From the NCBI RefSeq assembly GCF_001866055.1, contig NZ_MLQS01000030.1, forward strand, positions 63,500-127,499: DNA of 64,000 bases, read 5' to 3'. The position numbers were made by a program, and so were the translations under genes. This DNA comes from Anaerobacillus alkalidiazotrophicus (lineage in GTDB: Bacteria; Bacillota; Bacilli; Bacillales_H; Anaerobacillaceae). The notes beneath the pieces are model-generated. The model did no database searches. It was not told the DNA's origin and saw only the letters and a program-made list of their open reading frames with translations. Positions 8,569 to 17,397 of this stretch are shown here, one piece after another (positions within the stretch are counted from its first letter, which is position 1; each line of letters opens with the position of its first letter).

Positions 8569-10221
8569 ATGAGAAACTATAAACATTTTTCCTATAGACC
8601 AACAACAATGGCTCCTAGTGGAATGGTCACAAGCCCCCATTATTTAGCGACTCAAGCAGGGATGAATATACTACAAAACGGTGGAAATGCAATAGAAGCG
8701 GCTATTGCAGCAGCTGCATCCATTTCTGTCGTTTATCCACATATGAATGGTATTGGTGGAGATAATTTCTGGCTCGTCTATAATGCTAAAAAGCAAGAGT
8801 TAAAAGGGTTAAATGGTAGTGGACGTGCTGGAGAGTTAGCTACAATTGATTTCTATCAAAAACAAAAGTACGAAACTATTCCAGCTAGAGGCTATCTTTC
8901 GGCAAACACCGTTCCAGGGTCTGTAGCAGGTTGGGATCAAGCGTATCAATATTCAAAAAGTTATTTGGATGGAGATATACCTTGGTTAGAGCTTCTGCAA
9001 CCAGCAATTAGCTATGCAAAGAATGGATTTCCAGTAACGCCTAGCCAAGCTTATTGGACCAAGATAAATGCTGAAAAAAGTGATGAATTTAGAAATTTAC
9101 AAAGATTTGATGAGTTTCAAAACATTTTCTTAAAAGAAAATGGCTTACTCTATCAAGCTGGAGAGTTAATGATGCAACACGACTTGGCGGTTACATTAGA
9201 GACAATTGCCAATGAAGGAAGTCGTGCATTTTACCAAGGTTCGATTGGAAAACAAATTGTAGATGATCTACGATTAAATGGAGGTTTACTGACTGAAGAA
9301 GACTTTAGAAAGCATAGTTCTGATTGGGTTGAACCAATATCTGTTAATTATCGTGGATATACAGCGTATAATCTTCCACCTAATACACAAGGGTTGGCAT
9401 CATTATCGATTTTAAACATTTTAAACCAATTTGATCTAACTTGTATTGAGGAAGGTTCACCAGAATACATTCATCTAATCGTTGAAGCAACAAAGCTTGC
9501 TTTTTGTGATCGCGACCAATGGTTAACAGATCCTGACTTTTCTCACATACCTGTTGACGAACTAATATCTGAAAAAAGAGGCAAACAATTAGCGGCTAAA
9601 ATTAACTTAGCTGAAACGCTAAGTATGGAAAAGCAGTTAGATCCAAAAGGAGATACAGTATGGCTCGGTGTAGTCGATCAATATGGAAATGCAGTCTCAT
9701 TAATTCAAAGTATCTATCATGATTTCGGCTCTGGTATAATCCCAAAGGGAACTGGAGTATTGCTACAAAACCGAGGTAGTTTCTTCTCACTTAATCCAAA
9801 TGATATTAATTGCTTGCAGCCAAATAAACGAACCTTCCATACTCTTAATCCAGCGATGTTATTTCGTGGGAAATCTCCTTATCTAGTATATGGAACGATG
9901 GGAGGGGAAGGGCAACCACAAACACAGGCAGCACTTGTTACGAGAATTATTGATTACAATTACAGTATTCAAGCAGCAATTGAAGCGCCAAGATGGTTAT
10001 ATGGACGAACTTGGGGGGCAAATTCTAATCGTTTAAAAATTGAATCTAGAATATCAAAGGAAGTTAGAAATGAACTACAAAAGAAAGGTCATTCCATAGA
10101 AGCTGTCGAAGAATTTACAGACATCATGGGTCACGCTGGTGTTATACTAATTGATGATGAAAACAATGTAAAATATGGTGGAGCGGATCCGCGTGGAGAT
10201 GGGATTGCAATCGGTCACTAA
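8569..10221 (+). CDS. ywrD: Gamma-glutamyltransferase family protein (YwrD-like)
   Basis: This is an Ntn-hydrolase that cleaves itself into two subunits, then hydrolyses or transfers gamma-glutamyl groups. Recognition rests on the N-terminal phrase GMVTSPHYLATQAGMNIL, NGIGGDNFWLVY, the autoprocessing site DTVWLGVVDQYGNAVS with nucleophile T363, and the late GTMGGEGQPQTQ. The length of 550 aa is normal. There is no signal peptide, so it should be cytoplasmic, as for YwrD of Bacillus subtilis rather than the secreted Ggt. Two short chromate-transport genes follow, as ywrA/ywrB lie near ywrD in B. subtilis. Substrate in this operon is unknown; gamma-glutamylated amines would fit a nitrogen-salvage theme. 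Confidence 0.85.
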   Translation: MRNYKHFSYRPTTMAPSGMVTSPHYLATQAGMNILQNGGNAIEAAIAAAASISVVYPHMNGIGGDNFWLVYNAKKQELKGLNGSGRAGELATIDFYQKQKYETIPARGYLSANTVPGSVAGWDQAYQYSKSYLDGDIPWLELLQPAISYAKNGFPVTPSQAYWTKINAEKSDEFRNLQRFDEFQNIFLKENGLLYQAGELMMQHDLAVTLETIANEGSRAFYQGSIGKQIVDDLRLNGGLLTEEDFRKHSSDWVEPISVNYRGYTAYNLPPNTQGLASLSILNILNQFDLTCIEEGSPEYIHLIVEATKLAFCDRDQWLTDPDFSHIPVDELISEKRGKQLAAKINLAETLSMEKQLDPKGDTVWLGVVDQYGNAVSLIQSIYHDFGSGIIPKGTGVLLQNRGSFFSLNPNDINCLQPNKRTFHTLNPAMLFRGKSPYLVYGTMGGEGQPQTQAALVTRIIDYNYSIQAAIEAPRWLYGRTWGANSNRLKIESRISKEVRNELQKKGHSIEAVEEFTDIMGHAGVILIDDENNVKYGGADPRGDGIAIGH

Positions 10222-10325
10222 TATAGTAATCTTGTTTTTAAAATTATCGTTGTTAATATAAGCTTATGAAGAAATAATTGTAATAAGGTTAGGTCAAAAT
10301 TACTCATGAAAGTGGGATTTTTTTC

Positions 10326-10904
10326 ATGAAAACTCTCGTAAATATTTTTATCGCATTTTTTAGATCAGGGATGTTAGGTTATGGTGGTGGTCCTTCTTCG
10401 ATCCCACTCGTCCATAAAGAAGTTGTAGAAACGTTTAAATGGATGAGTGATGACGAATTTAGTGATGTACTTGCTATCGGGAACACTCTTCCAGGTCCGA
10501 TAAACACAAAAATGGCAGGCTATATAGGGTATCGTGTTGCTGGTTTAACAGGAATGTTAACCGCTATTATTGCATCTATTGTTCCAACAATTATATTAAT
10601 GATCGTCTTATTAACGTCTTTATCGAAATTTAAAGATGAATCGTGGGTGGCGGGGATAACAAAAGGAGTCATTCCAGTTGTTGCCGTTATGCTAGCAGTT
10701 TTGGCGTGGCAATTTTTTCAAAAGTCAAAAGAAGGACTTGGATGGGGAATAAGTATTCTATTACTTGTTGCAAGTTTGTTGTTCATTGAATTTTTAAATA
10801 TCCATCCTGGAATCGTTATCGCACTTTTATTATCCTATGCACTACTTAAGCCTAACGCACCTACAAAAGACCATGGGCAAAAGGAAAGGAGTAACGTGCA
10901 ATGA
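10326..10904 (+). CDS. Chromate transporter short subunit, N-type (Chr3N/YwrB-like)
   Basis: One half of a paired short-chain CHR transporter. The signature GYGGGPSSIPLVHKEVV is followed by ALGNTLPGPI-like wording (AIGNTLPGPINTKMAGYIGYRV) and about five hydrophobic segments. In long-chain ChrA these motifs occur in both halves of one polypeptide; here each half is a separate gene, as for Chr3N/Chr3C in B. subtilis, where both are needed for chromate efflux. The ATG has only a weak purine-rich site upstream. The 3' end overlaps the next gene by four bases (ATGA), indicating coupled translation. The physiological anion may not be chromate. Confidence 0.85.
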   Translation: MKTLVNIFIAFFRSGMLGYGGGPSSIPLVHKEVVETFKWMSDDEFSDVLAIGNTLPGPINTKMAGYIGYRVAGLTGMLTAIIASIVPTIILMIVLLTSLSKFKDESWVAGITKGVIPVVAVMLAVLAWQFFQKSKEGLGWGISILLLVASLLFIEFLNIHPGIVIALLLSYALLKPNAPTKDHGQKERSNVQ

Positions 10905-11431
10905 TATATCTTCATATATTTTTAGCTTTCTTTATTCCAGGTATTGTAGGGTATGGTGGCGGCCCCTCCTCGATTCCGCTTATCCAATATGAAGTAGTGA
11001 ACCGCTATCAATGGATGACAGTTGAAGAATTTAGTGAGGTTCTAGCTTTAGGAAATGCATTGCCAGGTCCAATCGCTACGAAAATGTCAGGATATATCGG
11101 CTATGAAGTAGGTGGTGTGTTCGGGGCATTTGTTGGAGTGTTTGCAACAGTTGCACCATCGTTATTACTGATGATTGTCTTACTTGGAATATTATATAAG
11201 TTTAAAGAATCACCGAAAGTGAAACGAATGACAATGCTGATTCGGCCAACCATTGCGATTCTATTAGGAGTTCTTGCCTTTAGATTTATAGAAAGCTCAA
11301 ACGTTGGTGTAGGTATTTGGCAAACAATCATTCTATTGCTTGTCAGCTTTCTATTACTAGAGAAATGGAAGGTTCATCCAGCTCTCGTTATTTTATTAGG
11401 AATAGGATATGGAGCAATTTTTTTAAGTTGA
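10901..11431 (+). CDS. Chromate transporter short subunit, C-type (Chr3C/YwrA-like)
   Basis: The partner half of the CHR pair. It repeats the signature GYGGGPSSIPLIQYEVV and ALGNALPGPIATKMSGYIGYEVG and has five to six hydrophobic segments in 176 aa. The start overlaps the stop of the preceding gene by four bases and has AAAGGAG upstream. The two halves are predicted to insert in opposite orientations and form a functional dimer, which is known for the B. subtilis pair. A terminator follows directly, closing the operon that started at 3879 or later. Confidence 0.85.
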   Translation: MIYLHIFLAFFIPGIVGYGGGPSSIPLIQYEVVNRYQWMTVEEFSEVLALGNALPGPIATKMSGYIGYEVGGVFGAFVGVFATVAPSLLLMIVLLGILYKFKESPKVKRMTMLIRPTIAILLGVLAFRFIESSNVGVGIWQTIILLLVSFLLLEKWKVHPALVILLGIGYGAIFLS

Positions 11432-11438
11432 ATGAATG

Positions 11439-11473
11439 ACACACGAGGATTATAAATTCTTGTGTGTTTTTTC
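11439..11473 (+). terminator. Terminator after the chromate-transporter pair
   Basis: The 9-bp stem ACACACGAG/CTTGTGTGT (one G-U pair) at 11439-11447 and 11459-11467 is followed by a T-rich tract. Confidence 0.85.
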
Positions 11474-11610
11474 TTTTCTAAAATATTGTTGTAACGTTGC
11501 CTAAAAATAAGTTCAGTACCCCATACTAGTAATAGTTACAGTTTTTGGATTGTTAAAAATGACAACAACCCCCTTGCCAAAATGCACTTTTCTTTAAATG
11601 GAATAATGAT

Positions 11611-11624
11611 TGTAAACGCTTTAT
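11611..11624 (+). promoter_or_regulatory. cre-like catabolite-repression site upstream of mtlA
   Basis: TGTAAACGCTTTAT matches the Bacillus CcpA consensus TGWNANCGNTNWCA except for the last two bases. It lies 41 bases before the mtlA start, where CcpA-HPr binding would repress the mannitol genes when glucose is present. Confidence 0.6.
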
Positions 11625-11664
11625 TATAAAAAGTGTAAGAAACATATATTGAAAGGGGAACTAA

Positions 11665-13089
11665 ATGATGAATAATACAAGTTCAAATAAAGGTTTCAGA
11701 GTTAAAGTTCAGCGTTTTGGAAGTTACTTAAGTGGTATGATCATGCCGAATATCGGGGCATTTATTGCATGGGGTCTTATAACGGCATTATTTATTCCTA
11801 CTGGTTGGTTACCAAATGAAAGTTTAGCAGAACTAGTCGGACCAATGATCATTTATTTATTGCCATTATTGATAGGATACACTGGTGGTAAGATGATTTA
11901 TGATGTTCGTGGTGGTGTAGTTGGTGCAACAGCAACAATGGGTGTTATTGTTGGTGCGGATATCCCGATGTTTTTAGGGGCAATGGTTATGGGTCCTCTT
12001 GGTGGATATTTAATTAAGAAGTTCGACCAAAAGATTGATGGGAAAGTTAGACAAGGCTTTGAAATGTTAGTGAATAATTTTTCTGCGGGAATTCTAGCAG
12101 GGATATTAACGTTAGTAGCATTTAAAGCAGTAGGTCCAGTAGTATTAGGATTAAATACGTTTCTAGCATCTGGGGTAGAAGCAATTATTGGAGCAGGTTT
12201 ATTACCAATAGCAAGTATTTTTATTGAGCCAGCAAAGGTCTTATTCTTAAATAATGCAATTAATCATGGTATTTTAAGTCCGATTGGAATCGAACAAGCA
12301 GCACAAACGGGTAAATCTATTCTATTTTTACTTGAAACAAATCCAGGTCCTGGACTTGGAATCTTGTTAGCGTATATGGTATTTGGGAAAGGAATGGCAA
12401 AACAATCTTCATCTGGAGCAGCAATCATTCATTTCTTCGGTGGTATTCATGAAATTTACTTCCCATATATTTTAATGAAGCCTGCGTTAATTATTGCAGC
12501 AATTGCAGGTGGGGCAAGTGGTGTCTTTACATTTAACCTTTTTAGTGCTGGATTAGTAGCAGCTCCATCACCTGGTAGTATTTTCGCGTTAGTGGCAATG
12601 ACACCTAGAGGAGATTACTTTGCTGTATTATCAGGTGTTGTTGTTGCAACAGCAGTTTCATTTGTAATATCTTCATTAATCTTAAAGGCAAGCAAACAAA
12701 ATGAAGAGACAAACGATTTAGCTAATGCAGCTGAAAAGATGCAAGGAATGAAAGGGAAAAAAAGTGAAACAGCTGCTTCTTTAGTGAAAGAAGAGACAAA
12801 AGAAATTAATAAAGAGAATGTTCGTAAGGTTATCTTTGCATGTGATGCAGGAATGGGTTCAAGTGCAATGGGAGCTTCAGTTCTCAAAAATAAATTCAAA
12901 AAAGCCGGACTAGATATTACAGTTTCAAATACGTCAATTAATAATCTACCTGCAGATGCTGATCTTGTTGTTACTCATCAAGATTTAACAGATCGAGCTA
13001 AGGCGAAGTTACCAAACGCTCAACATATTTCTGTAGAAAATTTCTTAAATAGTCCAAAATATGATGAACTAGTTGAGAATCTTAAATAA
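11665..13089 (+). CDS. mtlA: PTS mannitol transporter, EIICB
   Basis: It imports and phosphorylates mannitol to mannitol-1-phosphate. The N-terminal EIIC domain (about residues 1-340, roughly eight membrane segments) contains GSYLSGMIMPNIGAFIAWG and the substrate-loop motif HFFGGIHEIYFPY. A linker precedes a C-terminal EIIB domain with the phosphorylated Cys393 in FACDAGMGSSAMG. There is no fused EIIA; that is supplied by mtlF downstream. The length of 474 aa matches the Geobacillus and Bacillus EIICB forms. ATG 11665 follows AAAGGGG; ATG 11668 is also possible. A terminator separates it from mtlR, so mtlA mRNA may be made in excess over the regulator. Confidence 0.95.
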   Translation: MMNNTSSNKGFRVKVQRFGSYLSGMIMPNIGAFIAWGLITALFIPTGWLPNESLAELVGPMIIYLLPLLIGYTGGKMIYDVRGGVVGATATMGVIVGADIPMFLGAMVMGPLGGYLIKKFDQKIDGKVRQGFEMLVNNFSAGILAGILTLVAFKAVGPVVLGLNTFLASGVEAIIGAGLLPIASIFIEPAKVLFLNNAINHGILSPIGIEQAAQTGKSILFLLETNPGPGLGILLAYMVFGKGMAKQSSSGAAIIHFFGGIHEIYFPYILMKPALIIAAIAGGASGVFTFNLFSAGLVAAPSPGSIFALVAMTPRGDYFAVLSGVVVATAVSFVISSLILKASKQNEETNDLANAAEKMQGMKGKKSETAASLVKEETKEINKENVRKVIFACDAGMGSSAMGASVLKNKFKKAGLDITVSNTSINNLPADADLVVTHQDLTDRAKAKLPNAQHISVENFLNSPKYDELVENLK

Positions 13090-13091
13090 AT

Positions 13092-13135
13092 GAAAAAATA
13101 GGAAAGAGTTTCTACAGCTCTTTTCTATTTTTTTC
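13092..13135 (+). terminator. Terminator between mtlA and mtlR
   Basis: A hairpin of 14-16 bp (AAAAAATAGGAAAGAG from 13093, complementary arm from 13118) has a T-rich 3' side. It sits inside the mannitol cluster and would reduce read-through into mtlR. Confidence 0.8.
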
Positions 13136-13228
13136 GTCCTCTTTTGTATAGTGAAAAATAAAAACTAATTAAAAAATGTCAACAATGCTTTAGACGAAAA
13201 CAGGTTTTCCTTTTGTTGTGGTAGTGGT

Positions 13229-13242
13229 TGTAAACGGTTTAT
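13229..13242 (+). promoter_or_regulatory. cre-like site upstream of mtlR
   Basis: TGTAAACGGTTTAT, almost the same as the box before mtlA, lies 80 bases upstream of the chosen mtlR start. It implies separate CcpA control of a second transcript mtlR-mtlF-mtlD. Confidence 0.55.
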
Positions 13243-13321
13243 TATTAACTTGTAAGAATAAAGTTTAATTTTGTCACAAAAAATAGTAGGGCATATGGTC
13301 GAAGAAAATGGAGTGATGGCA

Positions 13322-15439
13322 ATGTATATTTCTGCTAGAGAAAGACAAATACTTGAAACTTTACTTACGAGAGCTGAAGGTATTACTGTTAAGGAAATTG
13401 CTGACCGAATTGATGTAAGTGTTCGTACAATTCATAGAGATTTAAAGGGAGTCGAAGATATTTTAAAAGAATATGACTTAACATTATTAAAAAAATCTGG
13501 GTTAGGGATACAAGTGAATGGTAGCACGGAAAGTATTGAGGAGCTACAATTGTTTCTCTTTAATTTATCCCATAATGAATATACTCCAGAAGAACGCCAG
13601 ACGGTCATATTTTGTACCTTACTAGAAGCAACTGAACCAATCAAACTGATTTCCTTAGCAAATGATTTAAACGTAACCATTGCTACGGTAAGTAACGATT
13701 TGACAAAGTTAGAAGAGCGACTGAATAGATTTGACCTATCCTTGATCCGAAAAAGAGGCTATGGTGTTGAAATCTTTGGAAGTGAATCATCAAAGCGAAG
13801 AGCAATGAGTAGTATCATTTCGCAAAATGTTAATGAATTTGAATTATTATCACTTGTTAGAGAAAACATACAAAGAAAATCAACCCATCAAGTAACTTCT
13901 GCTTCAGAAAGGTTATTAGGATTAGTTGAAAAGAAAAAGTTATTAATTGTGGAAAAGGTGCTCGAAGAAATAAATAACGAATTACCCTATTCCATTGCTG
14001 ATAGTGCCTATATTGGATTGGTTGTTCACCTTTCATTAGCCATCGAGCGAATTATGCAAGGAGAAAACATTCAAATTGATCAAGGTTATTTAGGAAGATT
14101 GAAAGACACAGTTGAGTATAGTATCGCCGAAAAGATCATAGAAAAATTGCAAAAAGTATATGAAATAGATATTCCTGAAGCAGAAACTGGATATATTACT
14201 ATGCATTTAAGAGGAGCAAAACTTAGACACGATAAGGAATTCTTATTAGAAGATAGTAGTTTTAACATTGCAATAAAAGCAAAAAGCCTTATCGACTACG
14301 TTGAAAAATATCTAGATAAGGATTTATCAAATAATCATTCACTTTTTCAAGGTTTAATTGCTCACTTACGGCCTGCCCTTTATCGGATAAAACAACATAT
14401 GGGGATTAGTAATCCGCTATTAGAAAAAATAAAATCCGACTATTCAGATTTGTTTACTATTGTAAAAGAGGGGACAGAAAAGGTTTTTCCACATTTAACT
14501 ATTCCAGATGAAGAGGTTGGCTATTTAGTTCTTCACTTCGGATCAGTGTTAATAAGTAGAAAAACAAAAGAAAATGTAAAAGCACTAATCATTTGTTCTA
14601 GTGGAATTGGTACCTCTAAAATGTTAGCAAATAGAATTCAACAAGAAATACCAAATCTTAAGGATTTACAAAATATATCGTTGTTTGACATTAGAAACTA
14701 TGATTTACGTGAATATGATTTGGTTATTTCTACGATTGATTCACCAGATTTACCAAAAGATTATATTCTCGTCAGCCCCATATTAACAGAGTCTGAAATA
14801 GAATTGATTAAATCACGGATAACTGAGCAAGGTAGTCAACTAGTAGCAAAGGATCATACTAATGTTTTTAAAGATGTCTCCCTCTATGACACAAAAAAGA
14901 CGTTACAAAAACTACACAACATAAAAGTATACTCTGACGTAATTGTGACATTATTAGAGGGCTTTGAAATAGTAGAAATAAATCAAATTTTACCCATACA
15001 AGAAGTGTTAACTACTGTTTGTCAACACTTAAATAAACTAGATGTAATTAATGAAACTCCAATAGTTGTAAGCGCTTTACTCGAGAGAGAACGTGTAGGG
15101 GGGTTAGGGATACCTGATACGAACATGGCTTTATTTCATACGCGAAATGATCACGTCTTAATACCATCATTTAAAATCATTAATCTTAGTAGTCCTATGA
15201 GTTTAAAAGGGATGGATCAAAGTCAGATTGACGTAGACAATATATTGCTATTACTTTCACCGTTAAATTCCACGCAGCAAGTGCTAGAGGTGTTGAGTTA
15301 TATAAGTGCATTAATTATTGAAGATGAAAAGAGTGTGGAAATTTTTCAATCAAAGAATAAGAACTTACTTTCTGCACATTTAACATCAAAATTCGAACAA
15401 TTTATATATGAAAAAATTAACGAAAACAGGAGTGTTTAA
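13322..15439 (+). CDS. mtlR: Mannitol operon transcriptional activator (PTS-regulated)
   Basis: MtlR activates the mannitol genes and is switched by PTS phosphorylation. The order of domains is two N-terminal helix-turn-helix units (YISARERQILETLL and a second around residues 85-150), two PRD domains with phosphorylatable histidines (for example VVHLSLAIERI and GYITMHLRGA), an EIIB(Gat)-like domain with the cysteine in IICSSGIGTSKML, and a C-terminal EIIA(Mtl)-like domain with GGLGIPDTNMALFHTR. I choose ATG 13322 because TGGAGTG lies 7 bases upstream and because known MtlR proteins begin at the equivalent MY-S/T-AREQ; an ATG at 13295 and a TTG at 13271 would add residues without homology. At 705 aa it is full length. 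Confidence 0.92.
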   Translation: MYISARERQILETLLTRAEGITVKEIADRIDVSVRTIHRDLKGVEDILKEYDLTLLKKSGLGIQVNGSTESIEELQLFLFNLSHNEYTPEERQTVIFCTLLEATEPIKLISLANDLNVTIATVSNDLTKLEERLNRFDLSLIRKRGYGVEIFGSESSKRRAMSSIISQNVNEFELLSLVRENIQRKSTHQVTSASERLLGLVEKKKLLIVEKVLEEINNELPYSIADSAYIGLVVHLSLAIERIMQGENIQIDQGYLGRLKDTVEYSIAEKIIEKLQKVYEIDIPEAETGYITMHLRGAKLRHDKEFLLEDSSFNIAIKAKSLIDYVEKYLDKDLSNNHSLFQGLIAHLRPALYRIKQHMGISNPLLEKIKSDYSDLFTIVKEGTEKVFPHLTIPDEEVGYLVLHFGSVLISRKTKENVKALIICSSGIGTSKMLANRIQQEIPNLKDLQNISLFDIRNYDLREYDLVISTIDSPDLPKDYILVSPILTESEIELIKSRITEQGSQLVAKDHTNVFKDVSLYDTKKTLQKLHNIKVYSDVIVTLLEGFEIVEINQILPIQEVLTTVCQHLNKLDVINETPIVVSALLERERVGGLGIPDTNMALFHTRNDHVLIPSFKIINLSSPMSLKGMDQSQIDVDNILLLLSPLNSTQQVLEVLSYISALIIEDEKSVEIFQSKNKNLLSAHLTSKFEQFIYEKINENRSV

Positions 15440-15441
15440 CT

Positions 15442-15879
15442 ATGACATTATCAATTTTACCTAAAGAAAATATTTTATTAAACGCAGAAGTAGCTAATAA
15501 AAAAGAGGCAATTCAATTAGTTGGAAGCATTTTGGAGAAAAATGGTTATGTTAATTCAGATTATATCGATCAAATGTTTTTACGTGAGGAATTATCATCA
15601 ACCTATATGGGGAATTACGTGGCTATTCCTCATGGTACAGATGAAGCTAAGAAGTCAGTAAAAGAAACTGGTATTGCGATTGTACAAGTACCAAATGGTG
15701 TAGATTTCGGAAATGGAAATATCGTAAAGCTATTTATTGGCTTAGCCGGAAAAGACAATGAACATCTCGAGATCCTTTCACAAATCGCAATTGTATGTTC
15801 TGAAGAAGAAAATGTGATCAAAATTATTAATTCAGACTCAAAAGAAGAGATCTTATCAATTTTTGAAGAGGTGAACTAA
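15442..15879 (+). CDS. mtlF: PTS mannitol-specific EIIA
   Basis: This soluble phosphocarrier passes phosphate from HPr to the EIIB domain of MtlA. The phosphorylation site is His64 in YVAIPHGTDEAK, within the PTS EIIA type-2 fold of 145 aa. It begins two bases after mtlR and ends directly at the mtlD start, so the three genes are translated from one message. The order mtlA-mtlR-mtlF-mtlD is the one known in Geobacillus stearothermophilus. Confidence 0.95.
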   Translation: MTLSILPKENILLNAEVANKKEAIQLVGSILEKNGYVNSDYIDQMFLREELSSTYMGNYVAIPHGTDEAKKSVKETGIAIVQVPNGVDFGNGNIVKLFIGLAGKDNEHLEILSQIAIVCSEEENVIKIINSDSKEEILSIFEEVN

Positions 15880-17040
15880 ATGTTAGCATTACATTTTGGA
15901 GCGGGGAATATCGGTAGAGGGTTTATTGGGAGTTTATTATATCAATCTGGTTACAAAACATGCTTCGTTGATGTAAATAAAGAAATTGTTGATTTAATAA
16001 ATGATAGAAAAGAATATCGAATTGTTTTAGCTGAAAAGTCTCGGGAGGAACTTATCGTTAAGGATGTTGAAGCCATCAATAGCCAGTTGGATCCAGAGAA
16101 GGTCATTGAGGCAATTGTACATGCTGATTTAGTGACGACTGCTGTTGGTCCAAGCATACTTCCATTGATTTCAGGTCTTATTGCCGAAGGTCTAAAAAAA
16201 AGGTTAACGAAAAACCGTAAATCATTGAATATTATTGCTTGCGAAAATATGGTTGGTGGTAGTACGTTTCTAGAAGAAAAAGTGTATGAAAAGATTAGTG
16301 ACGATGAGAAAGAAGCATTTAAACAATATTTTGCATTTCCAAATGCTGCTGTCGACAGAATTGTACCGAACCAATCAAATGAGGATAAATTGATGGTGAT
16401 GGTTGAACCTTTCTTTGAGTGGGTTGTAGATGAAACACAGATGATAGGTGAAAGACCAGAAATAACTGGTATTACGTATGTTAAGGGATTAAACCCTTAT
16501 ATTGAACGAAAATTATTTACGATGAATACTGGCCATACGACTGCTGCTTATTTAGGCTATTATTCTGGTATAGATACAATCAATGAAACTATGAAAATAG
16601 CAGCTATTAGAGACCTTGTTGAAAATACAATCAATGAAACTGGTGAATTATTAATAAAAAAATATCAATTTGATCGTGAGGTTCATTCAAACTATATAAA
16701 AAAAATTATGGAGCGTTTTTCAAACCCGTTTATTATTGACGAAGTAACAAGAGTTGGACGTTCACCACTTAGAAAACTAGGACCAAATGATAGATTTTTA
16801 AGCCCTGCTAAGCAATTTGTTGAAATGGTAGGAGAAGAACCTATCTTTCTAGCTAAAGGTATAGCTGCAACCCTATTATACGATCATACAAATGATGAGG
16901 AAGCAATGGAATTACAAGCAACAATAAAACAAGAAGGAATAGAAGCAGCGATTGAAAAATATACAAAGTTATCAAAAGACAGTACATTGGTAAACCTTAT
17001 CGTCAAACAATATTATACGCTAAAAGATAATAAGTATTAA
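15880..17040 (+). CDS. mtlD: Mannitol-1-phosphate 5-dehydrogenase
   Basis: It oxidises mannitol-1-phosphate to fructose-6-phosphate with NAD+ in the cytoplasm. The N-terminal Rossmann motif is HFGAGNIGRGFIGSLL. The polyol-dehydrogenase lysine region lies in GLNPYIERKLFTMNTGH, with a conserved N-x4-H arrangement in the same stretch. The length of 386 aa is normal. It abuts mtlF with AAGAGGTGAAC as ribosome site. A very stable hairpin follows. Confidence 0.95.
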   Translation: MLALHFGAGNIGRGFIGSLLYQSGYKTCFVDVNKEIVDLINDRKEYRIVLAEKSREELIVKDVEAINSQLDPEKVIEAIVHADLVTTAVGPSILPLISGLIAEGLKKRLTKNRKSLNIIACENMVGGSTFLEEKVYEKISDDEKEAFKQYFAFPNAAVDRIVPNQSNEDKLMVMVEPFFEWVVDETQMIGERPEITGITYVKGLNPYIERKLFTMNTGHTTAAYLGYYSGIDTINETMKIAAIRDLVENTINETGELLIKKYQFDREVHSNYIKKIMERFSNPFIIDEVTRVGRSPLRKLGPNDRFLSPAKQFVEMVGEEPIFLAKGIAATLLYDHTNDEEAMELQATIKQEGIEAAIEKYTKLSKDSTLVNLIVKQYYTLKDNKY

Positions 17041-17043
17041 TTT

Positions 17044-17090
17044 AAATCAAACCAGCCTTCAACAAAATGTTGAAGGCTGGTTTGATTTTA
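17044..17090 (+). terminator. Strong terminator after mtlD
   Basis: A perfect hairpin of about 21 bp spans 17044-17088 with a 3-base loop. Its 3' arm ends GGTTTGATTTTA, so the T tract is short and partly in the stem. The near symmetry would let it act on both strands. Confidence 0.8.
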
Positions 17091-17160
17091 CTTCCTTATT
17101 ATGTTTATAAGTAAGGTGGCTAGTTATGAAAAGGGGGATTTTTTATTGTTCAAAGATAAG

Positions 17161-17196
17161 AAATTATAAATTTCTAACTTGAAAACTGTCTAGCGC
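17161..17196 (+). repeat. Partial copy of dispersed repeat family B
   Basis: The block reads ATAAATTTCTAACTTG then AAAACTGTCTAGC, the conserved left end of the larger repeats at 49816 and 62301. Only the first ~35 bases remain here. Confidence 0.6.
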
Positions 17197-17229
17197 AAAC
17201 AGCCTATGAGCTTTGAAAATTCCCTTTAT

Positions 17230-17243
17230 TGACAACGTTATCA
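17230..17243 (+). promoter_or_regulatory. cre site with perfect consensus upstream of the aldolase gene
   Basis: TGACAACGTTATCA matches TGWNANCGNTNWCA at every fixed position. It lies 154 bases before the start of the gene at 17398. Confidence 0.65.
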
Positions 17244-17307
17244 GTTTATATTATTGTTAATTTAACCCATTTCGAAATTTTCAAAATCTATTAGTATACC
17301 AAAAAGT

Positions 17308-17321
17308 TGGAAACGCTTAAA
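17308..17321 (+). promoter_or_regulatory. Second cre-like or LacI-type operator upstream of the aldolase gene
   Basis: TGGAAACGCTTAAA has the AAACG core of cre and LacI-family sites but deviates at the end. It is weaker than the box at 17230. Confidence 0.35.
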
Positions 17322-17397
17322 ATTATGTAAATGTATCTTTTTCTGGGTTGACGTCTAATCAAAGTATGAAATAAAAGAAGATATGGAGGATAATTTC

